DNA of 64,000 bases from an uncultured Lachnospiraceae bacterium (GTDB lineage Bacteria > Bacillota > Clostridia > Lachnospirales > Lachnospiraceae): the NCBI GenBank assembly GCA_947624875.1, contig CANQMA010000004.1:1-64000 (forward strand), given 5' to 3'. Below the pieces are notes generated by a model. It was not told the origin of the DNA, made no database searches, and worked only from the letters and a program-made list of their open reading frames with translations. The position numbers and the translations under genes are program-made. Positions 47,230 through 57,700 of this stretch are shown here, in pieces. The first letter of the stretch is position 1. Each line of letters starts with the position of its first letter.

Positions 47230-48456
47230 TTATTTCTCTGCTTTTTTTGTTGTTTCAGCCGCTTTTGTTGTTGCCTCTGTCGGCGCTTCCGTCGTTGGCT
47301 CGGCGCCCTTCTTTACCGTAACATTTTCTGAGAAATACTCTTGAACCTTCTGGAAAAGAATCGCATATTCTACTTCGTCTTTTCCATAATTTGTTTCCAA
47401 GTCTTTTACGGTAGCAGTCATTGCTTCTGCCATTGTGGCTGCCTCGGCATTATAAACTTTATCCGTCAATTCAATGCCGCCGGTCTTTGCCAGCGCCTCG
47501 ACAACCATGCGGGTCTTCATATCGCTTAACACACTGTCTTCAACCTGCTGATCCCATTCTTCCTGGGACATGGAACAGGCTTCTAAATACTGATCCAGTG
47601 TTGCTCCGTAAGAACTTGCAATCTGCTGTTCATAATTTTTATTGTACTTTTCAATCTGTTCTTTTTTCACATCAGAACTGTAAGAAATTACTTCGCAGGA
47701 AGCAACATAGTCAGACCAGCTTCCATTGACAATATTGGAAATTCTCATCTGCTTGAATGCATAATCATGGAATTCATCCACTGTGTTGACTCCGTATGCG
47801 CCAAAATGTTCTTTTACAAACTTATCGTCTAATTTTGGCGTTACGGTCTTCTGAAGAGATTTGATGGTATACGTAAACCACACATCTTTTCCTGCAAGTT
47901 TCACATCTTTATCATCGACCTTTGTCGTATTGGAATAATCATCCGGGAATTTTAACTTTTCCGTAAATTTTGCGCCAACCTTTTTGCCAATCAGACAGGA
48001 TACAAAACCATCAATATAGTTTGCGCTGTCTGTTCCGACATTGATTGTCTGATCTTCTGCGGTACCGCCGTCAAAGGTTACTTTCTTTCCGTCCACTTCA
48101 ATCTGACCGGAATAATCTACGACAACAGAAGAATCTTTTTTTACTTTTCCTTTTTTCACCGTTTTCTGGGTAGAAGACTGTGAAAGAATGCTTTCTGTCT
48201 GTGACTTATATGCATCTTCCGTCACTTTAATGTTATCTTCATAAACGGTAACGTCTTTTACATCAACCAGTTTAATCACGCCATATTTTACTTCGATTTC
48301 ATCATCAGAAGCAGTATATTTTCCTGTCGTGGCGTCCTCTCCCGTAGTCACTGTTTCCTGTTCGCTTTTTTTGTCCTTATCATCAGAGCTTCCGCAAGCA
48401 ACCAGACTAAACGCCATAATCGCTGTCAATGCTCCTGCCAAAAATTTTTTATACAT
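47230..48456 (-). CDS. Trigger-factor-like lipoprotein peptidyl-prolyl isomerase
   Basis: Lipobox 'AFSLVACGSS', FKBP-like segment 'KKDSSVVVDYSGQIEVDGKKVTFDGGTAEDQTINVGT', trigger factor C-terminal-like helical region. Confidence 0.82.
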   Translation of the reverse strand: MYKKFLAGALTAIMAFSLVACGSSDDKDKKSEQETVTTGEDATTGKYTASDDEIEVKYGVIKLVDVKDVTVYEDNIKVTEDAYKSQTESILSQSSTQKTVKKGKVKKDSSVVVDYSGQIEVDGKKVTFDGGTAEDQTINVGTDSANYIDGFVSCLIGKKVGAKFTEKLKFPDDYSNTTKVDDKDVKLAGKDVWFTYTIKSLQKTVTPKLDDKFVKEHFGAYGVNTVDEFHDYAFKQMRISNIVNGSWSDYVASCEVISYSSDVKKEQIEKYNKNYEQQIASSYGATLDQYLEACSMSQEEWDQQVEDSVLSDMKTRMVVEALAKTGGIELTDKVYNAEAATMAEAMTATVKDLETNYGKDEVEYAILFQKVQEYFSENVTVKKGAEPTTEAPTEATTKAAETTKKAEK

Positions 48457-48613
48457 TTTTATTCTCCTCTTTTTTTAGTTTGCAAAATCAGGATCTTTCT
48501 TACTTTTGCATACAAACGATTTTAACACAATCCTTTTGATAAAGAAAGGCTTTCACCAAAAATTCACAGATTTCCCATATCACAGATGCGATTGGGCTGT
48601 TCATATAAAAATC

Positions 48614-50044
48614 CTACACGTTGATTGCTGCGGACATTCCTAAAAGTTCTTTGTTTGCCTCTAATATCGGATTAATTTCTTCCTTCAAAAACGCATCCAC
48701 CTGCTCTGGAGAACGGCCCACATATTTTGACGGGTCCATTGTCTTTTGCAAATCTTCATAAGAAAGGTTAAACGCCTCATCTCCTGCAATCAGTTCCAAA
48801 AGATTATTGTCCAGCCCTTTCTGCTTCACATTTGCTCCCGCCTGCATAGACAGTTCACGGATCTTCTCGTGCAGTTCCTGTCGGTCGCCCCCGGCCTTTA
48901 CAGCGTCCATCATGATATTTTCTGTCGCCATAAACGGAAGTTCACTCATCAGACGCTTAGTAATCACTTTATCATAGACAACCAGTCCGTCTACCACATT
49001 CATGTATAAATCCAAAATACCGTCAATTGCAAGGAATGATTCCGGAACGCTCAGACGCTTGTTTGCCGAATCATCCAATGTTCTCTCAAACCATTGCGTT
49101 GCTGACGTGATTGCCGGATTGAGTGCCGTCACCATCACATAATTTGCCAGAGAGGCAATCCGCTCACTTCGCATCGGATTTCTCTTGTATGCCATGGCTG
49201 AGGAACCAATCTGATTCTTTTCAAACGGCTCTTCAATCTCTTTTAAATGTTGAAGCAGACGGATATCATTGGAAAATTTATGTGCGCTCGCCGCAATGCC
49301 TGCCAGAATATTTAAAACTCTGGTATCCATCTTTCTGGAATAGGTTTGTCCGGAAACCGGAAAACACTTTTCATATCCCATTTTTTCTGCAATTTTCTGT
49401 TCCAGTTCTTTGACTTTCTCATGGTCACCTTCGAACAGTTCCAGAAAACTTGCCTGTGTGCCGGTCGTTCCCTTAGAACCGAGCAGCATCATATGGTCTA
49501 AAACATAATCCAGATCGTCTAAATCAAGTTTCAATTCCATCAGCCAAAGTGTAGCTCTTTTTCCTACTGTCGTCGGCTGTGCCGGCTGAAAATGCGTAAA
49601 GGCAAGCGTCGGCTGCGCCTTATACTGATCTGCAAATTTTGCAAGTTCATTGATGACATTCAGCAGTTTTTTCCGAACCAGCCGAAGTCCTTCCGTCATA
49701 ATGATAATATCTGTATTGTCGCCGACATAGCACGAAGTGGCTCCCAGATGGATGATACCCTTTGCCTTCGGGCACTGCAGTCCGTATGCATAAACATGGG
49801 ACATCACGTCATGGCGGACTTCCTTTTCCCTTCTCTTTGCATCCTCATAGTTAATGTTTTCGGCATTTGCTTTGAGTTCGTCAATCTGTTCCTGCGTAAT
49901 ATTCAGCCCCAGTTCCATCTCGGACTCCGCCAGGGCGATCCACAATTTTCGCCATGTCTTAAATTTCATGTCCGGGGAAAAGATATACTGCATCTCTTTG
50001 CTCGCATATCTCTCTGACAATGGGCTTACATATTTATCGGTCAT
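48614..50044 (-). CDS. purB: Adenylosuccinate lyase
   Basis: 'SSAMAYKRNPMRSERIASLA' fumarase/lyase signature. Confidence 0.97.
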   Translation of the reverse strand: MTDKYVSPLSERYASKEMQYIFSPDMKFKTWRKLWIALAESEMELGLNITQEQIDELKANAENINYEDAKRREKEVRHDVMSHVYAYGLQCPKAKGIIHLGATSCYVGDNTDIIIMTEGLRLVRKKLLNVINELAKFADQYKAQPTLAFTHFQPAQPTTVGKRATLWLMELKLDLDDLDYVLDHMMLLGSKGTTGTQASFLELFEGDHEKVKELEQKIAEKMGYEKCFPVSGQTYSRKMDTRVLNILAGIAASAHKFSNDIRLLQHLKEIEEPFEKNQIGSSAMAYKRNPMRSERIASLANYVMVTALNPAITSATQWFERTLDDSANKRLSVPESFLAIDGILDLYMNVVDGLVVYDKVITKRLMSELPFMATENIMMDAVKAGGDRQELHEKIRELSMQAGANVKQKGLDNNLLELIAGDEAFNLSYEDLQKTMDPSKYVGRSPEQVDAFLKEEINPILEANKELLGMSAAINV

Positions 50045-50056
50045 AAATGTTCCTCC

Positions 50057-51496
50057 TTATTTATGATATTCTCCTCTGATGTCATCTTTCGGGGGTTCCA
50101 TCGGATATTTTCCCGTGAAGCATCCCACGCAGATTTCTTTTCCACCAGATAATTCCTTTAATCTATTGATATCCAGATACGCCAAGGTATCAGAACCAAT
50201 TACCTGTCTGATTTCTTCAATCGTGCGGTTGTACGCAATGAGAAGCTCCCTGTTCGGCACATCTGTTCCAAAATAGCACTCGCTGATAAATGGCGGTGAA
50301 CTGATTCTGACGTGCACCTCTTTCGCTCCTGCGTCCTTTAACATCTGAACAATCCGGTCGCTGGTCGTTCCACGGACAATCGAATCGTCAATCATGACTA
50401 CCCGTTTCCCATCCACGGCTTCCTTTAATACGTTGAGTTTGACGCGGACGCTCGATTCTCTCATCTTCTGCTGCGGTTTAATGAAAGTTCTTCCGACATA
50501 ACTGTTTTTGACAAAAGCGGTACCGTAAGGAATGCCCGACTGCATCGCATAACCCATCGCCGCCGCGTTTCCGGATTCCGGCACCCCGACGACAATATCG
50601 GCGTCTGCCGGACTGTCGATTGCAAGAAACTTTCCTGCAAGAATTCTGGAATGATAAACGCTCATCCCGTCATAATAACTGTCCGGTCTGGCAAAATAGA
50701 TATATTCAAAAACACACCGCGCCTGCTCCTGTGGTTTTAAACACATGGATTTATCGGAATGAATCCCGTCCTGATCAATCGTCACTACTTCTCCCGGCTC
50801 AACGTCGCGGATAAACTCCGCGTCAATCGTATCCAGCGCGCAGGTTTCTGATGCAAGAATATACGCATTGTCCCGCCTGCCAATGCAAAGCGGCCGGAAA
50901 CCGTAAGGATCTCTTGCGCCAATCAGTTTTCTCGGGCTGGAAATGACGAGCGCATAGGCGCCTTTGATTTTTTTCATCGCATTGACAACCGCCTGTTCCG
51001 CCTTTTGGGTATGAATCCGCTCTCTGGCAATATGGTAGGCAATAACTTCCGAATCAATTGTTGTCTGAAAAATCGCGCCGGTATATGCCAGTTCCTTTCG
51101 CAGCTCGTTTGCATTGATCAGATTTCCATTGTGCGCCAGCATCAATGTTCCCTTTACATAATTCAGCACCAGCGGCTGGGCATTACTTGGAATACTATCG
51201 CCTGCCGTCGAATATCGGACATGTCCTACGCCGATATTTCCCTTGAGATTTTCCAGATTTTCCTGATTAAAAACCTCGTTGACCAGGCCCATTCCTTTGA
51301 GCAGCGAAACTTTTCTGGGACCGAACGTGTCGGAAACCGCAATTCCACAACTCTCCTGTCCCCGGTGCTGCAGTGCAAACAGTCCGTAATAGATCGTGGA
51401 AGCAACGTCATTGCCATCCAGATCGTAAATACCAAATACTCCACATTCTTCATGGGGTTTGTCTTCCTCCCATGTCATGCTCAGATCACGATTCAT
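50057..51496 (-). CDS. purF: Amidophosphoribosyltransferase
   Basis: Propeptide then 'ECGVFGIYD', 'LQHRGQESCGIA', 'VVMIDDSIVRGTT', 'CVGCFTGKYP'. Confidence 0.97.
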   Translation of the reverse strand: MNRDLSMTWEEDKPHEECGVFGIYDLDGNDVASTIYYGLFALQHRGQESCGIAVSDTFGPRKVSLLKGMGLVNEVFNQENLENLKGNIGVGHVRYSTAGDSIPSNAQPLVLNYVKGTLMLAHNGNLINANELRKELAYTGAIFQTTIDSEVIAYHIARERIHTQKAEQAVVNAMKKIKGAYALVISSPRKLIGARDPYGFRPLCIGRRDNAYILASETCALDTIDAEFIRDVEPGEVVTIDQDGIHSDKSMCLKPQEQARCVFEYIYFARPDSYYDGMSVYHSRILAGKFLAIDSPADADIVVGVPESGNAAAMGYAMQSGIPYGTAFVKNSYVGRTFIKPQQKMRESSVRVKLNVLKEAVDGKRVVMIDDSIVRGTTSDRIVQMLKDAGAKEVHVRISSPPFISECYFGTDVPNRELLIAYNRTIEEIRQVIGSDTLAYLDINRLKELSGGKEICVGCFTGKYPMEPPKDDIRGEYHK

Positions 51497-51510
51497 TTTT
51501 CCTCCTAACT

Positions 51511-51538
51511 TTGTAGTGGCAATCGGGGATTCACTACA
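51511..51538. promoter_or_regulatory. Leader hairpin TGTAGTG-GC-AATC-GGG-GATT-CACTACA immediately upstream of the purF RBS
   Basis: 11 paired bases with 2-nt bulge. Confidence 0.45.
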
Positions 51539-51700
51539 TTTATTTTTCAGTCATAGTCCGTGTTCATTATAAAACGAAAAAGGGAGAAAATCAACGTATG
51601 ACAATAAATTTGAAATTTGGATTCAAGATGAAATATTTTTTATTTCCCATTTTAGGATGATTTTTTTGCAACGCCCGGTTCAAAACTTCTTTATTCCTGA

Positions 51701-51730
51701 AAAAACGCCCACGGCATTTGCCGTGGGCGT
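51701..51730 (-). terminator. Terminator ACGCCCACGGCATTTGCCGTGGGCGT followed (minus strand) by U-tract
   Basis: GC-rich perfect stem downstream of the GH81 gene. Confidence 0.85.
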
Positions 51731-51747
51731 CCAATAGGAATTGCCTG

Positions 51748-54700
51748 TTATTTTACTTTAATTTTTTTCACTTTAGACCAGGCGCCGTAAACTTTCTTCC
51801 TACCATTTAAGTTGTAAGCACGAACTCTGACAAATAATATCTTTTTATTCCTCAACTTTCCGGAAGTAATCGTTACTTTGGTTTTCTTTACAAACTTCTT
51901 CACTAATGCTCTCTTATTTTTCTTTGCATCTTTCTTTGTCTTGTAAATTGCTACCTGGTAACCTTTTGCTCTGTTCTTCCTGATTGTAATCTTAATTTTC
52001 TTTGCAGATTTTCTCTTTGCGGCTACTTTCTTTACTTTTGCCTTTGCGGGTTTTTGAACCTTTGCAGTCGTCGGCGCTGCTGTTGGCTGAACTGCTATCG
52101 GAGCAGCGGTAGTCACTGTACCTGCGCCGCCTGCTGCGGTAGTATCATTTTTGCCCGGTGCCACTGCAGTTGTTGCGCCGCCTGCTGCGGTTGTTTCTTC
52201 ACCCGGTGCTGCGGTTGTTTCTTCGCCTTCGCCCGGTGCTGCAGTTATTCCCGTTTCATCTGCGCCGGATGTCGATACTTCAGTCATGTCAGTTCCCGGT
52301 TCTGCAGGGCTTCCTTTCCTGATAACAAAAGTAAATTCACCTTTCTCAGTTGTAACCTTGATCACCGTATATCCGTCATCCGTGATTGTTGTCGGATTCA
52401 CTTTCACCAGTCCCGGCGCCTGTTCAACCACAACGCCATCTGCCGGCTCTTCCCCATTGATGGTGATGGATGTCACTTCACCATAATCTGCTGGAAACTC
52501 TAAGTTTAGTGTATTTCCGCCATCCATATATGTTGGTATGATACCTTCAATTGTTGTTGACTGAATTGCATAGTCCAGAGTCAGGTTTTCATTATCTGTA
52601 CAGGTCAGTGAAGTATAGTCCAATGCTGATGGGTCAAATCCCGGATCATATGGAGAATGCGTTGTCTCTTCTGACTCGTCTGTTTCCGGTACTTTCACTG
52701 ATTCGGTAGTAGACTCTGCATTGGTAGAAACATTATCCTCTGACGGTGTCTCATTTGTAGATTCTTCCGGTTTCTTCGTAGTTGTTTCCGGTTTTTCCGT
52801 AGTTGCTTCTGCCTTTTTCGTAGTTTCTTCCGGTTTCTTCGTAGTTGCTTCCGGTTTCTTTGAAGTTGTTTCCGGTTTCTTCGAAGTGGCTTCTGCCTTC
52901 TTCGTAGTTGTTTCCGGTTTTACCGTAGTATATTTCTCAGTCACTACCGGAAGATCCGGGTCGTCGTCGCTGTCTGCCTCAGTCGGCTTTTCGCCTTCCG
53001 TAATACTGATTTTATCTGTGACGCCCTCGGATTCAATACCGTTTAATATTGCTGTAACTTTGACGGTATGCGAACCTCCGTCTAATCCGGTAAACGTATA
53101 AGTGCCTGCCGCTGTCAGATTCATACTCTTTAATTCATCATCAATATAAATATTAAAGGTCTGTCCGTTAGCGGTATCTCCCTCAAAGGTCACTGAAATG
53201 GTGCCTTCCTGCGGACTGGATAAGACAAGTCCGTATGGTTCTTCCGGCATATATTTTTCAGTCGTACCCATAATTGCAACTTCATACAGCTGATAACCGT
53301 ATCCTGCTGATTTCTTTGTAAAGTTAATTTTTACGTACTGTACAGTACCCTGTGTATATTTGCCTGCATCGATCTTTACTTCGACCGGAGAAGCGTAAAT
53401 GCAATCCACAATATCTGCTACTGTATCATACCGGTTTCCGTCTTTGGAGAACTGAATGTTAAAGTCTTTTGCGTAAGTATTGTTGGCTGTAAACGCCAGT
53501 AATACTTCCTCAATTTCGTTAATCGGAACCGCCCTGTCAAGCGTTACGACGATATCCGCATTGTCTTCGCCCCAGACGGTTTCTACCTTATCTCCGGCAA
53601 TATTACCGTCGGTCAGTTTCTGAGGATCCTGACTTCCTTCGTTTGGATAAATGTCATGCACCTCAACCTTTGCGCCTTTGGAAATATTTCTCTCCGTATT
53701 TACATAATCTCTCAGCGAACCGTCATCAACAGTGACTACTCTTGTAATGCCCTCTGACAGTTTGCCGTCATAGTATGATACTGCCTTTACGGTATGCTTG
53801 CCGCTCGTTGACGGAAGCACGCCCTTTCCTGCGTCCATCAAATCCGTTGCTTTAACGCCGTCCAAGAATACCATGTATTTGTATCCGTTCTGGCCTGCGC
53901 CCGCTACGATTTCATAATCAATCTGAAGCGGCGTGTCAACGGTTACGATAAAGTCTGCCGGATCTTCGCAGTGTTCCATCTCCGTTTCCTGCGCCTTCAT
54001 CTCTGTGGAAAGCACAGCGACCTCGCGGATCTGGAAGCCCCAGTCTTTATGTCCCTGAAGCGTAATCTTGACATATCTGGTCGTGCTCAGTTTGTCTGAG
54101 CAGTCCTCCAGCGGAATGGTAAACAGTCCCTCGTCAGAGCCCTCATAGGTCAGTCCCGTAACGGTGCCTGCCTTTACAAAATCGATTCCCGTATCAGAGA
54201 GTTCAATTTCATAATCACCGCACCATGTATTTCCGTTTACATACTGAACTGCAAGAGCGTCAATGCCGTCGGTATTGTAATTTGCTCCGAGATCAATCAG
54301 TACATACTCTGATGTATGAGAGGAATCCCAGTCTGTCGATACATAATTGCTCTGAAGATTTCCGTCGGTCAGCACATTGGTCGTCTGGCTTCCCTCTCCC
54401 GCATAAATGGAGGATACGGAAGCAGTCTTTCCAAGCGCAAGATTATATTTTGCATCGGAAATCATTTCCTTTAATGTTGCTGCCGGACCTACCGTCACGT
54501 CACAGCGGGCGGTCTGCCCTGCGATTGTCACTGTCACGAACGTTTTTCCTTCGCTCTTTGCGGTCAGCGTTCCGTTTTCATTGACGGAAACGATGTTGTC
54601 ATTATCAGATTTCCATGTCGCCGTCGTGTCGTCGGTTGTATCTGCCGGTGTCACGACTGCCTCCAATGTTTCTGACGATTTGTTTTTCATCGTCACAACA

Positions 54701-57700
54701 GACGGTCTGATTTCTACTTTTTCCACATGCTTCGGCTCGCTGACAATGACTTTGCAGGAAGCGCTCTGTCCTCCGGCAACAGTCGCGGTAATGTTTGCCT
54801 CGCCGACATTCCGTCCGGTTACTAAACCGTTTGCGTCTACATGCGCAATGTTGTCATGGTCTGACGTCCATGTCACACTTTCGCCGGAAAGCGAAGCGAG
54901 CTGTACGGTATTTCCGACTGCAATATGCGCTTCTGTCAAATTCAGTCCCAGCGTGCCGCGAATCAGGATGGACGCAGTGGTCACCTCTGAGAGAAGCATT
55001 CCTTTCCGGTAAGTTACCGCCTTAATCTGTGTAGACTTGTTGACGGTAAACGGCGCCGTATAAGTCTGTGAATCTTCTGTCGGTTCTGTTCCATCCGTCG
55101 TATATTTAATTTCCGCGCCTTTGACCGTCGTAGACATCGTTACTGTCTGCGCTGTGTTGTATTCTCCGGATACCGGAGTAATCGTCGGCGCTTTTGCCTG
55201 ATTTGCCCCATAAACTTCAAACTCAAAAATATTGTATCCATACTGGGTAGCTCTCTTGATACCCTGCATTCTCACATATCTCGCCCTGACTGCCTCAAAG
55301 GTCGTGCGGACGTCGCCGACTGCCCCCGCTTCCTCAGCGACCGTCTTCCATTCCTCGCCGTCAGTGGAAACCTGTATCTCATATTTACTTGCAAACGCAG
55401 CTTCCCAGTTAATATTGACTGTATTGATTGCCTTGACTGCGCCGAGATCCACCTGAATCCACTCGTCGTTGTTTTCTTCTGCCTGCCACGACGTCTTTAA
55501 GTCGCCGTCAACAACTCTGGACATGGTGTCTTCCTTAGAACTTGCAGTCACAACCTTTCCTAAAGCGAGATTGTCGCTGCTCTCAATCATATCGCCCTCA
55601 ATCACAATCGTTGCGGACGCATAAACGGAGTCAATACAGCCTTCCTTGACTGCAATCGCTTTGACCGTACTGTCGCTGGACACCATAAATCTGTCCGTAT
55701 ATCTTGCGGAGTCCGTTGTCGGCGCGCTTCCGTCAGTCGTGTAGTAAATGACCGCGTCTTTATCTTCGCACTCGATTTCTACCATCTGCGTATCGTCAAA
55801 GCGGACTGTTCCGGACGCGTTTTCCTTCACCTCGCCGTTTGTCAGCCCGATACAGCGGATTGTCGGCGTCGGCGTCTGCACATAATTCATGCCGCCTGCC
55901 GGATTGATGTTAAACTGCACGAGCGCTTTTGCGTTGACTTTTGCTTTTCCAATCACCGCTCCGTTTTTCGGATTGACAATCTGCACGGTCTTTACTGCCT
56001 GCGTCGGATTCCATACCTCGCCGGTGTAAATGTAGTTTCCGTAACCGTCGCTTTTCTTGTATACAGAACCGGTCAGGGTCTGTCCTGTAATGACATAATC
56101 GTCTGTCTTGTATCCGAGTTCGTCCATCGCGGAGATAAACCACAGCGTGTTTGCCCGGTCTCCCGCGTCAACTCTGTCTACATTTGCTTCAAATAAATCA
56201 TATGCGCCCTGCGGATCGGTCTGGGAGAGCATCGGCCACATAATATGCTGCCATGTGTTGTTCGGCGTCGCATACTCGTCGTCCGTCGTAATATTTCCAA
56301 CTCTCTTTTCGATTGCAATCGCATAGTTTGTATCATTCCAAAGTCCCTGGTACATGGTCTTACATTTTTCCTGATCCATACCATAGTTGGTCAGATATTC
56401 GGAAATCGGAAGCCACTGGATACCGTAGATGAATACCGGCTGTCCTCCAAAGAACGTACCGTAACTGTATGTGCCGCCGTAAATCTGTCCCGTGCCCTGG
56501 AACGGATATTCCGGAAGCCAGTTGTCTCCGTCATAATCAAACCAGTACTGTTTTACTGCTTCCATTTCCGTCGTAAATCCATACGCGCCTGCGTCAATAT
56601 ATTTCTGGTCCTGGGAAGCTTCGCCCCACAGATACATTCCTACCCAACTGAACAAGGATTCGCTGGCGGATTCCTGATTGTTTCCGTCATCATTGTCAGC
56701 GTAACCGCCTGCCCATGAATGTCCGGAATACTGGTCAAAGGAACGGAATTTACAGAACATATTTCCGTCGTTTTCCGGATCTTCCGGATTTGCGTAATCC
56801 CGCACCAGAAGTTCAATCATGTCTTTGTAATCGTTGTAGAATGTCCTGTCATACATGGACAATACCGCTGCGCCAAACATGAAATATCCATAGGTAAAGT
56901 GGTGGTCACAGATTGCCGCATTTGCGCCGTAAGCGCTCTCCGGATAGTAGATAGTGCCCCAGTCTTTGTTGTAAATCAGATAACAGCGGTCGTCGCCTCC
57001 ACTGTATGTAAACCAGTCTACCAAAATCTTCTTTAAGTCTTTGAGCAGGTCGTCGCGAATGTCCGTCTCGCCAATCTGTTCTGCCATCAGCGCCGTAATT
57101 GCCAGCGGGTGAATTGCTTTCCCCTGCCAGTAAGCGTCCGCGTTCGGACCTGTGCCGAGCTGGTTTCTTACCGTCAGGATATAATCCTTCATCTCCGCAG
57201 TGTTCATCATGGAGCTGTTCGGCTTTGCGAATGTCGGAAGTAAGCCCGTAAACTGCTGTGTCGTCTTTAATACGTTTGAAAACTTCGCTTTCATGTTACC
57301 GCGGATGGAACCGTATACAGCGTCCGGATTGTCCGTATCGTCAGAGAATTTCCACTGATGCGGATAAAACGCCTGCATGGTCACATCGCTGAAACCGCTC
57401 CGTTTTACTTTGGTGGTCGCCGTATAAACGGTCTCCACCTGTGAAGTCGTTCTGTCATAGGAATAACTTACATAAGTGTCTGTGACATACGCATATCCAT
57501 GCTGATAGTATGTCCGTAAATCACTCTTTTTCAACATTGCGCCAAAGGACATATAAGCGTCGTTCTTTGATGCAAACTGTACTTTAATTGTTGTTTTTGC
57601 TCCCACAGTCATTGCGGTAAACGTCGTTCCCTGCGGAGCAGATACGGCAAAATAAGAACCGTCATTTTTTGCCCTTGCATTTTCTTCGTCTACGGACACA

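Noticed and set aside
52721-53101. Plus-strand ORF of FVVVSGF repeats
   Set aside because: Antisense shadow of the TTKKPE stalk of the GH81 protein.
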